A DNA stretch of 64,000 nt, taken from contig JAEWRW010000059.1 of assembly GCA_023398815.1 (NCBI GenBank), forward strand, positions 95,462-159,461. Reading direction: 5' to 3'. The notes beneath the pieces were generated by a model. That model was not told where the DNA came from, did no database searches, and saw only the letters and a list, made by a program, of their open reading frames with translations. Numbering within the stretch: position 1 is the first letter of the stretch; each line of letters begins with the position of its first letter. The position numbers were made by a program, and so were the translations under genes. Origin of the DNA: Bacillota bacterium (lineage in GTDB: Bacteria; Bacillota; Clostridia; Christensenellales; UMGS416). Positions 39,430-48,163 of this stretch are shown here, one piece after another.

Positions 39430-42376
39430 TACCCGCGAGAGAGGATTTGAAGACCTAATTGTAGATTGGCTCGTATCACAAAACGGATATGAGCAAGGTA
39501 CAAACGGCGACTATAACAAGGACGTCGCTGTAGATGAGGTGCGCCTTTTTCGCTTCCTCAATGATACCCAGCCGGAAAAGATGGCACAGCTGCGGCTCGA
39601 CGAGAGGCCGATGGAGCGTATAGCGTTTCTCACCTATCTAAGCAATAAGCTGAGCAGCGAGGGTGTGATAGAGCTCCTGCACAAGGAGTTCCGGTATAAG
39701 CACCTCTCTTTCGATCTGCTCTATGGGCTGCCATCTCCCGGCAACGCCAGGGCTCAGGAGCTCTTTGGCAAGAACATCTTCAGCGTGACACGGCAGCTCT
39801 CCTATTCCAAGGAGAACGGAAAACTGGCTATCGACTTGGCCGTTTTCATTAACGGGCTACCGATAGCGACGTTTGAACTTAAGAACCAGCTCACAAAGCA
39901 AAACGTGGACGACGCGGTCTATCAGTACAAGACTGACCGCGACCCCAGGGAGCTGCTCTTCAATTTCAAACGATGCATTGTGCATTTCGCGGTCGACGAC
40001 AGCGAGATCAAGATGTGTACAGAGCTCAAGGGCAATGCCTCATGGTTCCTGCCGTTCAACAGGGGCTATAAAGACGGCGCCGGCAACCCGCCCAATCCCG
40101 ACGGGATAAAGACAGACTACCTTTGGAAGCTCATCCTAACAAAACCTGAGCTTATCGATATCATTCAAAACTACACCCAGGTTATCGTCGATGTCGATGA
40201 GGAGACAAGGCGCAAGACTGAGAAGCAGGTTTTCCCGCGTTTCCATCAGCTTTCTGTTGTTAAGTCCTTACTCTCCGATGCTTTCCACAACGGAGTCGGC
40301 CAGCGGTATCTTATACAGCACAGTGCAGGCAGCGGTAAGTCAAACTCCATTGCCTGGCTCGCTCACCAGCTTGTCGCGCTCAAGAAGGACGGCAAGCCCG
40401 TTTTCGACTCAGTCATCGTCATCACAGACCGCGTAAACCTCGACAAGCAAATTCGGAACACCATCAAGAAGTTCATGCAGGTGCAGAGTACAGTCGGATG
40501 GGCGCAGAATTCCGGCGACCTTAAAACTCTGCTCACCGAGGGCAAGAAGATCATCATCTCCATTGTCCATAAGTTCCAGTACATACTCGACGATATCAGC
40601 GAATTCCATCAAGGTCAGCACTTCGCGATCATCATCGATGAGGCTCACTCCAGCCAAAGCGGCCGGCTTTCGGCAAAGATGAATATCGCACTGTCCGGCA
40701 CCACCGGCGAGGATGACGAAGATTTGGAGGACAAGATCAACACAATCATCGAGGGCAAGAAGATGGTGCGGAATGCCAGCTACTTCGCATTTACGGCGAC
40801 CCCGAAAAACAAGACCCTTGAGATGTTCGGCGTCCCCTATGAGGAGGACGGTCGGACGAAACACCGCCCGTTCCATGGATACACCATGAAGCAGGCAATC
40901 GAGGAGGGCTTTATCCTCGACGTACTGCGCAACTATATGCCCATCCAGAGCTATTACCGGATCGCAAAGACCGTAGAGAGCGACCCGATGTTTGACAGGA
41001 AGCGTGCACAGAAGAAGCTGCGCCTGTTCGTGGAGTCAAACGAGTATGCCATCCGGCAAAAAGCCGAGATCATCGTCGAACACTTCCACACCGACGTAAT
41101 CTCTAAAGGGAAGTGCGGCGGCAGGGCCAGAGCAATGGTTGTCACCAGCAGCATACAAAGAGCTCTCGAGTATTACTTTGCCATAACCGAGGCGCTTAAA
41201 GCACGGCGTAGCCCCTACCAGGCGATCATTGCATACTCCGGCGAGAAGAATGTCGGCGGGAAGATGGTTAAGGAGTCTGACATCAACGGATTCCCGAGCG
41301 CACAGATTGAAAAGAGATTCAAAGCCGATCCCTACCGCATCCTCGTTGTGGCCGAGAAGTTTCAAACGGGCTTTGATGAGCCGCTGCTCCATACAATGTA
41401 TGTGGATAAGATACTGTCAGACATCTCGGCCGTGCAAACTCTTTCGCGCTTGAACCGCGCTGCGCCACAGAAAAACGATACATTCATACTGGACTTCGCC
41501 AACAGCGTCGACGATATCCGGGAAGCCTTCTCGAGGTATTACAAGACCACTATCCTCTCGGCGGAGACCGATCCCAACAAGCTCAACGACCTGATTGGGA
41601 CGCTGACCGGACTGCAGGTATACACCAACGAGCAGGTGCGAGAGCTCGTCGAGCTGTACCTGGGCAGCGCCGAGCGAGACAGGCTCGATCCGATTCTGGA
41701 CGCCTGCGCGGATACCTACCGGGGGCTGGACGTCGAGGAACAGATTGTCTTTAAGAGCTCTGCGAAGACGTTTGTGCGGACGTATAACTTCCTCGCTGCG
41801 ATCCTGCCCTACGGCTCCGTTGAATGGGAGATGCTCTCCATTTTCCTGACGCTTCTCATTCCGAAGCTCCCGTCACCGGAAGGCGATGACCTCGCCGAGG
41901 GAATACTTGAGACAGTCGATCTTGATAGCTATCGCGCAGAGGCACAGACGATGGTATCCATCGCGCTTGAGGACTCCGATGCCGAGATAGACCCACTACC
42001 GGTTGCGACCGATGTTGGAATAGCAATGCCAGAGATGGATCTGCTCAGCAGTATCATAGCAACGTTCCACGATCTTTTCGGAAACATCGAGTGGACCGAT
42101 GAGGATAGAGTCCGTCGCCAAATCGCGGAGCTGCCTGATATCGTTGCGAAGGACACGGCATATCAGAACGCCATGCGAAACTCTGATGCGCAAAACGCGA
42201 GGGACGAGAGCGACCGGGCAACGATGGCTGCGATCCTGGGCACAATGTCTGCTGGTATTGATCTGTATAAACAAATAAGTGGCAACCCGTCTCTCAAGAA
42301 GTGGATTATGGATATGGTTTTCAATACAACGTACTCACCGAGTAACCTTGAAGGTGATGCGCCTGCAGGAATATAA
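39416..42376 (+). CDS. hsdR: Type I restriction endonuclease subunit HsdR
   Basis: The 986-aa motor/nuclease has the PD-(D/E)XK domain ('GKLAIDLAVFINGLPIATFE' then LKN), Walker A 'IQHSAGSGKSNSIAWLAHQ', DEAH box 'AIIIDEAHSSQSGRLS', motif III 'FAFTATPKNKTLEMFG' and a helicase C domain ('VAEKFQTGFDEPLLHTMYVD'). ATG 39416 follows CGGAGG at a good distance and overlaps hsdS by 14 bases. All three Hsd genes are intact, so the system is probably active. Confidence 0.95.
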   Translation: MPVTDTRERGFEDLIVDWLVSQNGYEQGTNGDYNKDVAVDEVRLFRFLNDTQPEKMAQLRLDERPMERIAFLTYLSNKLSSEGVIELLHKEFRYKHLSFDLLYGLPSPGNARAQELFGKNIFSVTRQLSYSKENGKLAIDLAVFINGLPIATFELKNQLTKQNVDDAVYQYKTDRDPRELLFNFKRCIVHFAVDDSEIKMCTELKGNASWFLPFNRGYKDGAGNPPNPDGIKTDYLWKLILTKPELIDIIQNYTQVIVDVDEETRRKTEKQVFPRFHQLSVVKSLLSDAFHNGVGQRYLIQHSAGSGKSNSIAWLAHQLVALKKDGKPVFDSVIVITDRVNLDKQIRNTIKKFMQVQSTVGWAQNSGDLKTLLTEGKKIIISIVHKFQYILDDISEFHQGQHFAIIIDEAHSSQSGRLSAKMNIALSGTTGEDDEDLEDKINTIIEGKKMVRNASYFAFTATPKNKTLEMFGVPYEEDGRTKHRPFHGYTMKQAIEEGFILDVLRNYMPIQSYYRIAKTVESDPMFDRKRAQKKLRLFVESNEYAIRQKAEIIVEHFHTDVISKGKCGGRARAMVVTSSIQRALEYYFAITEALKARRSPYQAIIAYSGEKNVGGKMVKESDINGFPSAQIEKRFKADPYRILVVAEKFQTGFDEPLLHTMYVDKILSDISAVQTLSRLNRAAPQKNDTFILDFANSVDDIREAFSRYYKTTILSAETDPNKLNDLIGTLTGLQVYTNEQVRELVELYLGSAERDRLDPILDACADTYRGLDVEEQIVFKSSAKTFVRTYNFLAAILPYGSVEWEMLSIFLTLLIPKLPSPEGDDLAEGILETVDLDSYRAEAQTMVSIALEDSDAEIDPLPVATDVGIAMPEMDLLSSIIATFHDLFGNIEWTDEDRVRRQIAELPDIVAKDTAYQNAMRNSDAQNARDESDRATMAAILGTMSAGIDLYKQISGNPSLKKWIMDMVFNTTYSPSNLEGDAPAGI

Positions 42377-42393
42377 GATATGAGGGGCTGAAT

Positions 42394-44874
42394 ATGAACG
42401 CAACGATATCATTACAGGAACTAAACACTCTCCGATACCAGTTCAGGGAATTTCTGCGCGTGCAGCATCCCGAGTGGGTTGACAGCACCGTTTCCATGTA
42501 CTATTCGGATGCGTTCTTCGGGCTGAACAACAACATCGGCGTTGACTTCTGGTCAAGCCTCATAAGCGATGAGTCCCTGCTGGTAGCTCGCGACAAGATA
42601 AAGGATCACTTTGAAGCCAAAGGCTATGACGGCTCTGACAGCCGGGCGGATGGTTATCTAAAAGCCATGAAGCTGTTCAAGGACTTTTTGGATAAAGACC
42701 ATCCACAACTCGCGGCGGACTGGAGTGGTAAGACAGTGAGCAGCGCAAACCTGAAGACCGAGTATAAGGCGTGGATGGAGAGGCAAAAAACACCTAAGGG
42801 TGAAAACTACAGCAAAAAAACCATCAACGCATACATGACTGCGCTGAAGAACTCCACGGCAAAGCTCGATCTTGGAGACGCTGAAGTATACCCAGACCTC
42901 TTCCAATACACCTCAGCCGATGAATTTGAAGAAGCTCATAAGCTGATTCTCGCCGCCCCAAATTTCGATGAGGTCAATAAGGCTGCCGGCAATCAGGCAT
43001 ACAAATATGGCATGCTGACCTACATCACATTTCTCAGAGAGCTCGGCGAGCCGTCACGCTGGATTTTCCAAGGCAACGCAAAGTACTATGACGTTGTCGG
43101 CGCCGTTGAAGCGCTGGACACGATCACGTGGGCAGTCAATCAGTCACCGAAGCAAATCAAGAAAGGCGACCGAGCTTACATCTGGCTTTCAGGCCCTGAC
43201 GGCGGTATCGTTGCCTCCGGCACAATCATGTGTAATCCGGAAATGCGAGAGCCCGATATGAACGACCCGTATAACGTCGGAGAGCCGATGAAAACCATCT
43301 CCTTCCTCGCCGTTGATATCCGTATTGACCGCAAGCTCACGAAGGAGATCGTTCAGCGCAAAGTCCTTCTCGCAGATGAGCGAACCAAGAAGCTTGAAAT
43401 CCTTACCTATCCCGGCGCCACCAACTTCCGCGTATCAAAGAGCGAGGAAGAGGTCATCGAGAGTATCATCGATGGTACCTATCGCCGCACACCGGCAATC
43501 GCCGAGGCGCCGATTGAACTGGTAAATAAACAGAGATACTGGCTCTATTCCCCCGGTGAAAAAGCGCGGCTTTGGGATGAGTTCTCAACAGCCGAGTTAA
43601 TGGGAATTGGCTGGGACGCCCTCGGTGACCTCACTCAGTATGCCACCAGAGAAGACATCAAATCTGCTATGAGGCAGCTCTGGGGAGAGAGCTCTTATAA
43701 AAACGATAGCCTGGCTCTATGGCAATTTGCAAATGAAGTAAGTGAAGGCGATATCGTCTATGCGAAGAAGGGGCTCAGCACTATCCTCGGCCGTGGTATC
43801 GTAAAATCGGGATATAGATTTGACGATAAGCGTGGAGAGTATAAGCATATTCGCGCGGTGGAGTGGACGCATAAAGGCGAATGGGATCATCCGGGACAGG
43901 CTGCAATTAAGGCTCTTACTGATATAACCCAATACACGGATTACGTAAAAAAATTGGAGGCCCTGATAACCGGGGAGGATATCGACCCTCAGATCGGTGT
44001 GGTCAATATTAAATATCCGGAGTACACCGCACAGGATTTCCTTGATGAAGTCTATATGAGTCCGGAAAAGTATGCCACGCTGAAAGGCCTCCTGCTCCGA
44101 AAGAAGAACCTGATTCTGCAAGGAGCACCGGGTGTCGGCAAGACCTATGCTGCGCAGCGGCTTGCCTTCTCTATTATGGGCGAGAAAGACATCAGCCGCG
44201 TGCAGGTTGTCCAGTTTCACCAGAGCTACAGCTACGAGGACTTCGTCATGGGATACCGGCCGGAGGGGACAGGTTTCAGCTTGGCAAAAGGTCCCTTCTA
44301 TGAGTTCTGCAAAGAAGCTGAGGCTGATGACCGTGATTATTTCTTCATCATCGACGAGATTAATCGCGGCAACCTAAGTAAAATCTTTGGTGAGCTTCTC
44401 ATGCTGATCGAGGCCGACAAGCGCGGCGAGGAGAACTCTATTCGCTTGCTCTATGCCGACGAGCAGTTCTATGTGCCGTCAAACATTCACATTATCGGCA
44501 TGATGAACACGGCGGACAGGAGCCTCGCGATGATCGACTATGCGCTCCGCCGGCGCTTTGCATTCTTCGATATGGAGCCGGCCTTCTCGTCAGAAGCCTT
44601 TAAGGCGTATCAAAGCATGATTCAGAATCCGAAGTTCGATTCACTGATTAACACCGTTGAAGCGCTCAACAAGGCAATTGCCGATGATACTTCCCTCGGG
44701 AGCGGGTTCAGGATAGGTCATAGCTATTTCTGCACCAACGATATTGTTGACGATGCTTGGCTTGCGGATGTAATTGAGTATGAACTACTGCCGCTGCTCA
44801 ATGAATACTGGTTCGACGAACCCTCCAAGGTTGAGCAGTGGGCGCTACGGCTGCGAGGTGCTATCCGTGGCTGA
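42394..44874 (+). CDS. mcrB: McrB-like AAA+ GTPase with EVE-like modules
   Basis: The 826-aa protein has a helical N-terminus (~1-215), an EVE-like segment (~230-365: 'GAVEALDTITWAVNQSPKQI', 'KGDRAYIWLSG'), a second EVE/PUA-like segment (~380-520: 'QRYWLYSPGEKARLWDEFST', 'EGDIVYAKKGLSTILGRGIV') and the AAA+ motor: Walker A GAPGVGKT (577-584), Walker B 'FFIIDEINRG' (from ~650), 'MMNTADRSLAMIDYALRRRF'. McrB translocates on DNA after recognising modified cytosines; EVE domains read modified bases. Two reader-like modules in one protein are notable. Confidence 0.9.
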   Translation: MNATISLQELNTLRYQFREFLRVQHPEWVDSTVSMYYSDAFFGLNNNIGVDFWSSLISDESLLVARDKIKDHFEAKGYDGSDSRADGYLKAMKLFKDFLDKDHPQLAADWSGKTVSSANLKTEYKAWMERQKTPKGENYSKKTINAYMTALKNSTAKLDLGDAEVYPDLFQYTSADEFEEAHKLILAAPNFDEVNKAAGNQAYKYGMLTYITFLRELGEPSRWIFQGNAKYYDVVGAVEALDTITWAVNQSPKQIKKGDRAYIWLSGPDGGIVASGTIMCNPEMREPDMNDPYNVGEPMKTISFLAVDIRIDRKLTKEIVQRKVLLADERTKKLEILTYPGATNFRVSKSEEEVIESIIDGTYRRTPAIAEAPIELVNKQRYWLYSPGEKARLWDEFSTAELMGIGWDALGDLTQYATREDIKSAMRQLWGESSYKNDSLALWQFANEVSEGDIVYAKKGLSTILGRGIVKSGYRFDDKRGEYKHIRAVEWTHKGEWDHPGQAAIKALTDITQYTDYVKKLEALITGEDIDPQIGVVNIKYPEYTAQDFLDEVYMSPEKYATLKGLLLRKKNLILQGAPGVGKTYAAQRLAFSIMGEKDISRVQVVQFHQSYSYEDFVMGYRPEGTGFSLAKGPFYEFCKEAEADDRDYFFIIDEINRGNLSKIFGELLMLIEADKRGEENSIRLLYADEQFYVPSNIHIIGMMNTADRSLAMIDYALRRRFAFFDMEPAFSSEAFKAYQSMIQNPKFDSLINTVEALNKAIADDTSLGSGFRIGHSYFCTNDIVDDAWLADVIEYELLPLLNEYWFDEPSKVEQWALRLRGAIRG

Positions 44875-45925
44875 CAATATCAAAGTTAAGAACATCTATT
44901 ACATGTTAGCCTACGCCTTCCAGACCCTTAAGGAATCCGGCTTTTCTTCTGTTGCCGGCGAGGACTTTGATAATATCCACGATCTGCTCGCAGCGATCCT
45001 TATTCACGGTGTGGGTAATCAAATAAGAAGAGGCTTATACCGCGAGTACATCCCGCAGGAGGAGGCCCTCTCCGGACTGCGCGGCAGAATCCTCATATCC
45101 GAATCTATCAAACAGCAAACACTCAGGCAGCGGAAGCTGGTATGCTCTTTCGATGAATTCACCGAGGATTCCCCGCACAATCAGGTCCTGAAGGCAACAA
45201 TGAGGCTGCTTCTCAGGTTCGGCTCAGTGAAGGTGGAGAACAGGAAGCAACTGCGCAAGCTGCTCCTGTTCTTCGGCAACGTCACTGATATTGCCCCTTC
45301 GGCTATCAGGTGGGATACGCTCAAATACCATCGGAACAATGCAGCCTACCGCATGCTCGTTAATATCTGCTATCTCGTGATTAAGGGGCTGCTTCTGACA
45401 ACGGAAACCGGGGATTACCGTCTTGCAAAATGGCTCAGTGATGAGCAAATGTACAGGCTCTATGAGAAGTTCGTGCTCGCTTATTATCAGAAGGAACATC
45501 CGGAACTTAATGCTCGCGCAGCACAGATCGATTGGGACATTACCGCAGGAGCCGACCGAGCATTTCTGCCGACGATGCAAACTGACATAACACTAACGAG
45601 CGGCAGCAAGACCCTGATAATCGATACGAAGTGGTATAGTCATACAATGCAGACGCATACCCTGCACGACAGTACCACTTTTATCTCAGGCAACCTTTAT
45701 CAGATCTACACCTACGTGAAGAACAAGGATCGGCATGCCACAGGGAACGTGGCCGGGACACTTCTTTACGCGAAACCCAATGAGGCGATCACTCCAGACA
45801 ACGATTTCGTCATTGGCGGGAACAAGATCAGCCTGAAGACGCTTGACCTTGGCCAGGATTGGAGTATTATCACCCGACAGTTAGAAGAACTGCTTTCATG
45901 GCTGACGCTGGAGGGGGCGAGTTAA
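44867..45925 (+). CDS. mcrC: McrC nuclease subunit
   Basis: The 352-aa protein has the McrC layout: N-terminal 'NIYYMLAYAFQTLKESGFSS', middle 'CSFDEFTEDSPHNQVLKATM', and a C-terminal PD-(D/E)XK nuclease 'LPTMQTDITLTSGSKTLIID' followed by TKWY (D...D-x-K). It supplies the cleavage activity to the McrB ring. The GTG at 44867 has GAGGTG 7 bases upstream and overlaps the mcrB end by eight bases. Confidence 0.93.
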   Translation: MADNIKVKNIYYMLAYAFQTLKESGFSSVAGEDFDNIHDLLAAILIHGVGNQIRRGLYREYIPQEEALSGLRGRILISESIKQQTLRQRKLVCSFDEFTEDSPHNQVLKATMRLLLRFGSVKVENRKQLRKLLLFFGNVTDIAPSAIRWDTLKYHRNNAAYRMLVNICYLVIKGLLLTTETGDYRLAKWLSDEQMYRLYEKFVLAYYQKEHPELNARAAQIDWDITAGADRAFLPTMQTDITLTSGSKTLIIDTKWYSHTMQTHTLHDSTTFISGNLYQIYTYVKNKDRHATGNVAGTLLYAKPNEAITPDNDFVIGGNKISLKTLDLGQDWSIITRQLEELLSWLTLEGAS

Positions 45926-46807
45926 ATGCTTTTTGACCAGGTCTTTGAGTATTGCGAAAATGAATTTGAGCGCTTTGATGTCTGCGCCACCTGCTCTCAT
46001 CCATCCGGTGTTTGTAGCGGGAACTGCCAAACCTGCCTTGATGAGGTTCATTTCCAATCTACCACGGACGGCAAAAGAGCGGACTATGAATGTGAGAAAC
46101 TACTTCTTTGTTATGTACAGCGCTACGCATTACGGTATAAGAATAACATTTGCGCTGCAGTAGAAGGTATCGGCTTAGATAGGTACCCCTGTTTTGATAT
46201 CCTCTCAATCGGGTGTGGGGCTGCCCCGGACCTTATGGCTTTTGAGGGCTTTGCCGGCGAGAAGGAGGTATTCTATCTTGGGTATGATCGAAATACTCGC
46301 TGGGAGAACATCCATGACTATATAGAGGATTGTACCGGCCACATTGACAATATCTCTGCCACATTTAGACGGCGGGATATTTTCGAGATTCTGGCAGAGG
46401 GAAGGCCGAGAGGCCGCAGTTTCAATGTTATTGTAGTCCAATTCCTTATTTCACATTTGTTCAATACAGGGCAAAACGGCCGTATCGACGAGCTATATAC
46501 AGGGCTGATCAGAAATGTTGTATCTCACCGAAATGCGGCATCACCGTTCCTGATTATCATTAACGACATCGATACATATCACAAAGGAAGAAATCTCTTT
46601 TATAAGCTGTTGGATGCGCTTGAAGATAGCGGCTATAACGGAACCGCAATAGCATACAGCAATTACGCCAATGGCGACTTGGGAAAGACAAGGTGGGGCG
46701 GAAACAAAAAAAGGCTTGGCAGTCTTGACTACAGTTATGCGCCTCCTCCGGCCGGCTTTGAGGGTGCCGGACTAATTATCGAGCTTAATGGAGGCGAAGA
46801 CACATGA
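45926..46807 (+). CDS. Cys-rich class I methyltransferase-like protein
   Basis: This 293-aa protein starts immediately after mcrC (TAA then ATG). Residues 20-37 carry five cysteines (C20-x2-C23-x6-C30-x3-C34-x2-C37), a probable metal or Fe-S site. From residue 91 'DILSIGCGAAPDLMAFEG' matches SAM-binding motif I; 'YLGYDRN' gives the acidic end of strand 2 (Asp121), 'RRRDIFEIL' motif III and 'FNVIVVQFLISHLF' motif IV. It looks like a SAM-dependent methyltransferase of unknown substrate. The stop overlaps the start of the DUF1848 gene (ATGA). I do not recognise a named family. Confidence 0.7.
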   Translation: MLFDQVFEYCENEFERFDVCATCSHPSGVCSGNCQTCLDEVHFQSTTDGKRADYECEKLLLCYVQRYALRYKNNICAAVEGIGLDRYPCFDILSIGCGAAPDLMAFEGFAGEKEVFYLGYDRNTRWENIHDYIEDCTGHIDNISATFRRRDIFEILAEGRPRGRSFNVIVVQFLISHLFNTGQNGRIDELYTGLIRNVVSHRNAASPFLIIINDIDTYHKGRNLFYKLLDALEDSGYNGTAIAYSNYANGDLGKTRWGGNKKRLGSLDYSYAPPPAGFEGAGLIIELNGGEDT

Positions 46808-47748
46808 TAATAAGCGCAAGTCGCAGGACGGATATACCGACATATTACTCCGAATGGTTCATGAACCGTATCCGCGAGGGGTTCGTTCTCGTGCGCAACC
46901 CCATGAATATACATCAGATCAGCCGGATCAGCCTGGCACCCGGGGTCGTAGACGGCATCGTCTTCTGGACAAAGAACCCATTGCCAATGCTCGACAAGCT
47001 GGATGGTCTCAAGGACTACACCTACTATTTTCAATTCACAATCACGCCATACGGCAGAGACGTTGAGCCCAACATCCCGTCCAAGAATGATGTGATCATT
47101 CCGGCCTTCAAGCGTCTCACCGACCGGCTCGGGCCGGAAAGAGTGATATGGCGCTACGATCCTATCATGCTTAGCCCGAAGTACACGATGGAGTACCACA
47201 TGCAGGCGTTTGAGAAGATCGCAAGCCAGCTGAAAAGCTACACAAAGAAAGTAACAATCAGCTTTATCGACCTCTACCGCAACACCACAAACAACGTAAA
47301 GGTCCTCGATCTAGTCGATCTTTCCAGAGAGCGGATCAGGGAATTGAGCCAAGCCCTATCGGGTATTGCCCAGAGTTACGGGCTTAAGATCGATACTTGC
47401 GCGGAAGAGATCGATTTACAGCAGTTCGGGATAGATCACGCACGCTGCATCGATAACAAGCTGTTTGAAAAGCTGCTCGGCTGCTCCCTTGAGGTTGATA
47501 AGGACAAGAACCAACGCAAGGAGTGTGGATGCGTAGCCAGTATCGATATCGGGATGTACAACACCTGCAAGAACGGCTGCCGTTACTGTTATGCCAATTT
47601 CAGTGAAAAGGCCGTCAAGACAAATACCTCGAAGCACTATCCAACATCGCCACTGCAGTTCGGGGATGTGGGTAACGATGATGTGGTCAAGGAAAGAAAA
47701 ATAGAATCATGCCGGGATGGCCAGATGCGCCTGACGGATGGTTTATAG
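46804..47748 (+). CDS. DUF1848 protein with C-terminal CX3CX2C motif
   Basis: The 314-aa protein has the DUF1848 hallmarks: 'MIISASRRTDIPTYYSEWFM' at the start, 'GIVFWTKNPLPMLDKLDGL', 'YYFQFTITPYGRDVEPNIPS' and 'ERVIWRYDPIMLSPKYTM'. Near the C-terminus lies a cysteine cluster with C241, C243 and the spacing C255-x3-C259-x2-C262 ('NTCKNGCRYCYAN'), the spacing that binds a 4Fe-4S cluster in radical-SAM enzymes, although at the other end of the chain. Its function is unknown. Tight coupling to the methyltransferase-like gene suggests one enzyme pair acting on a nucleic acid or nucleotide. Confidence 0.85.
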   Translation: MIISASRRTDIPTYYSEWFMNRIREGFVLVRNPMNIHQISRISLAPGVVDGIVFWTKNPLPMLDKLDGLKDYTYYFQFTITPYGRDVEPNIPSKNDVIIPAFKRLTDRLGPERVIWRYDPIMLSPKYTMEYHMQAFEKIASQLKSYTKKVTISFIDLYRNTTNNVKVLDLVDLSRERIRELSQALSGIAQSYGLKIDTCAEEIDLQQFGIDHARCIDNKLFEKLLGCSLEVDKDKNQRKECGCVASIDIGMYNTCKNGCRYCYANFSEKAVKTNTSKHYPTSPLQFGDVGNDDVVKERKIESCRDGQMRLTDGL

Positions 47749-47775
47749 CGAGAATTCACAGTAAGAGAGGTTAAT

Positions 47776-47880
47776 GTGAGCACCTATGAAGAACTGACAA
47801 AGCTGAAGGCACTTTCGATAGCGGCGCTTTAACCTAAGAGAAATTTGAACGAGAGAAGAGTAAGTTGAGCGCTAAGGCCA
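47776..47880 (+). pseudogene. Decayed SHOCT-domain gene fragment
   Basis: After AGAGAGG and a GTG codon the sequence reads MSTYEELTKLKALSIAAL then stops. One frame over, EKFEREKSKLSAK follows, which is the second half of a SHOCT hairpin. A frameshift and an in-frame stop separate the halves, so the gene is broken. It lies 27 bases after the DUF1848 gene, on the edge of the island. Confidence 0.6.
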
Positions 47881-48106
47881 CCGGTGGCCACGTGGATAAT
47901 ATAGCCGAAACCCCTGAGCAACCCCTTCAATTTTCCTCCAACCTTTTAATTTCGCGCATCGCCGAGGGTGCAGTTTTCTGGTATCAATCGACAAGGATGC
48001 CAGCACGGTAACGACCACAATCTATCCCATAAAATAATCAGGACCGCCCAACTCACGCTCATGACCCCGAAATCTCTTGATTTCACGCTATTTTGCCCAA
48101 AGATAC
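47881..48106. other. Gap between island and ssrA, no gene seen
   Basis: I see no convincing gene. The stretch holds GGCCACCGGTGGCC (which recurs near 62550) and the remains of unassignable reading frames, including a short one ending in TTTIYPIK. It is the likely place for an element boundary, but no attachment repeat can be recognised within the window. Confidence 0.4.
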
Positions 48107-48140
48107 AACAAGAGCCAATCCCGACGGACTGGCCCTCATT
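48107..48140 (-). terminator. ssrA terminator
   Basis: On the minus strand AGGGCCAGTCC and GGATTGGCTCT pair over about 11 bp (with G-T pairs) around a short loop, followed by TGTTGTATCTTT. It lies 25 bases after the tmRNA CCA end, so the native ssrA 3' flank appears intact. Confidence 0.65.
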
Positions 48141-48163
48141 GTATCAATCTCGCTTGATAGATT

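Noticed and set aside
47877..47890. GGCCACCGGTGGCC palindrome here and again near 62550 as an attachment repeat
   Set aside because: The match does not extend beyond the 14-bp palindrome and the second copy lies well inside chromosomal sequence, so chance in GC-rich DNA is likely.
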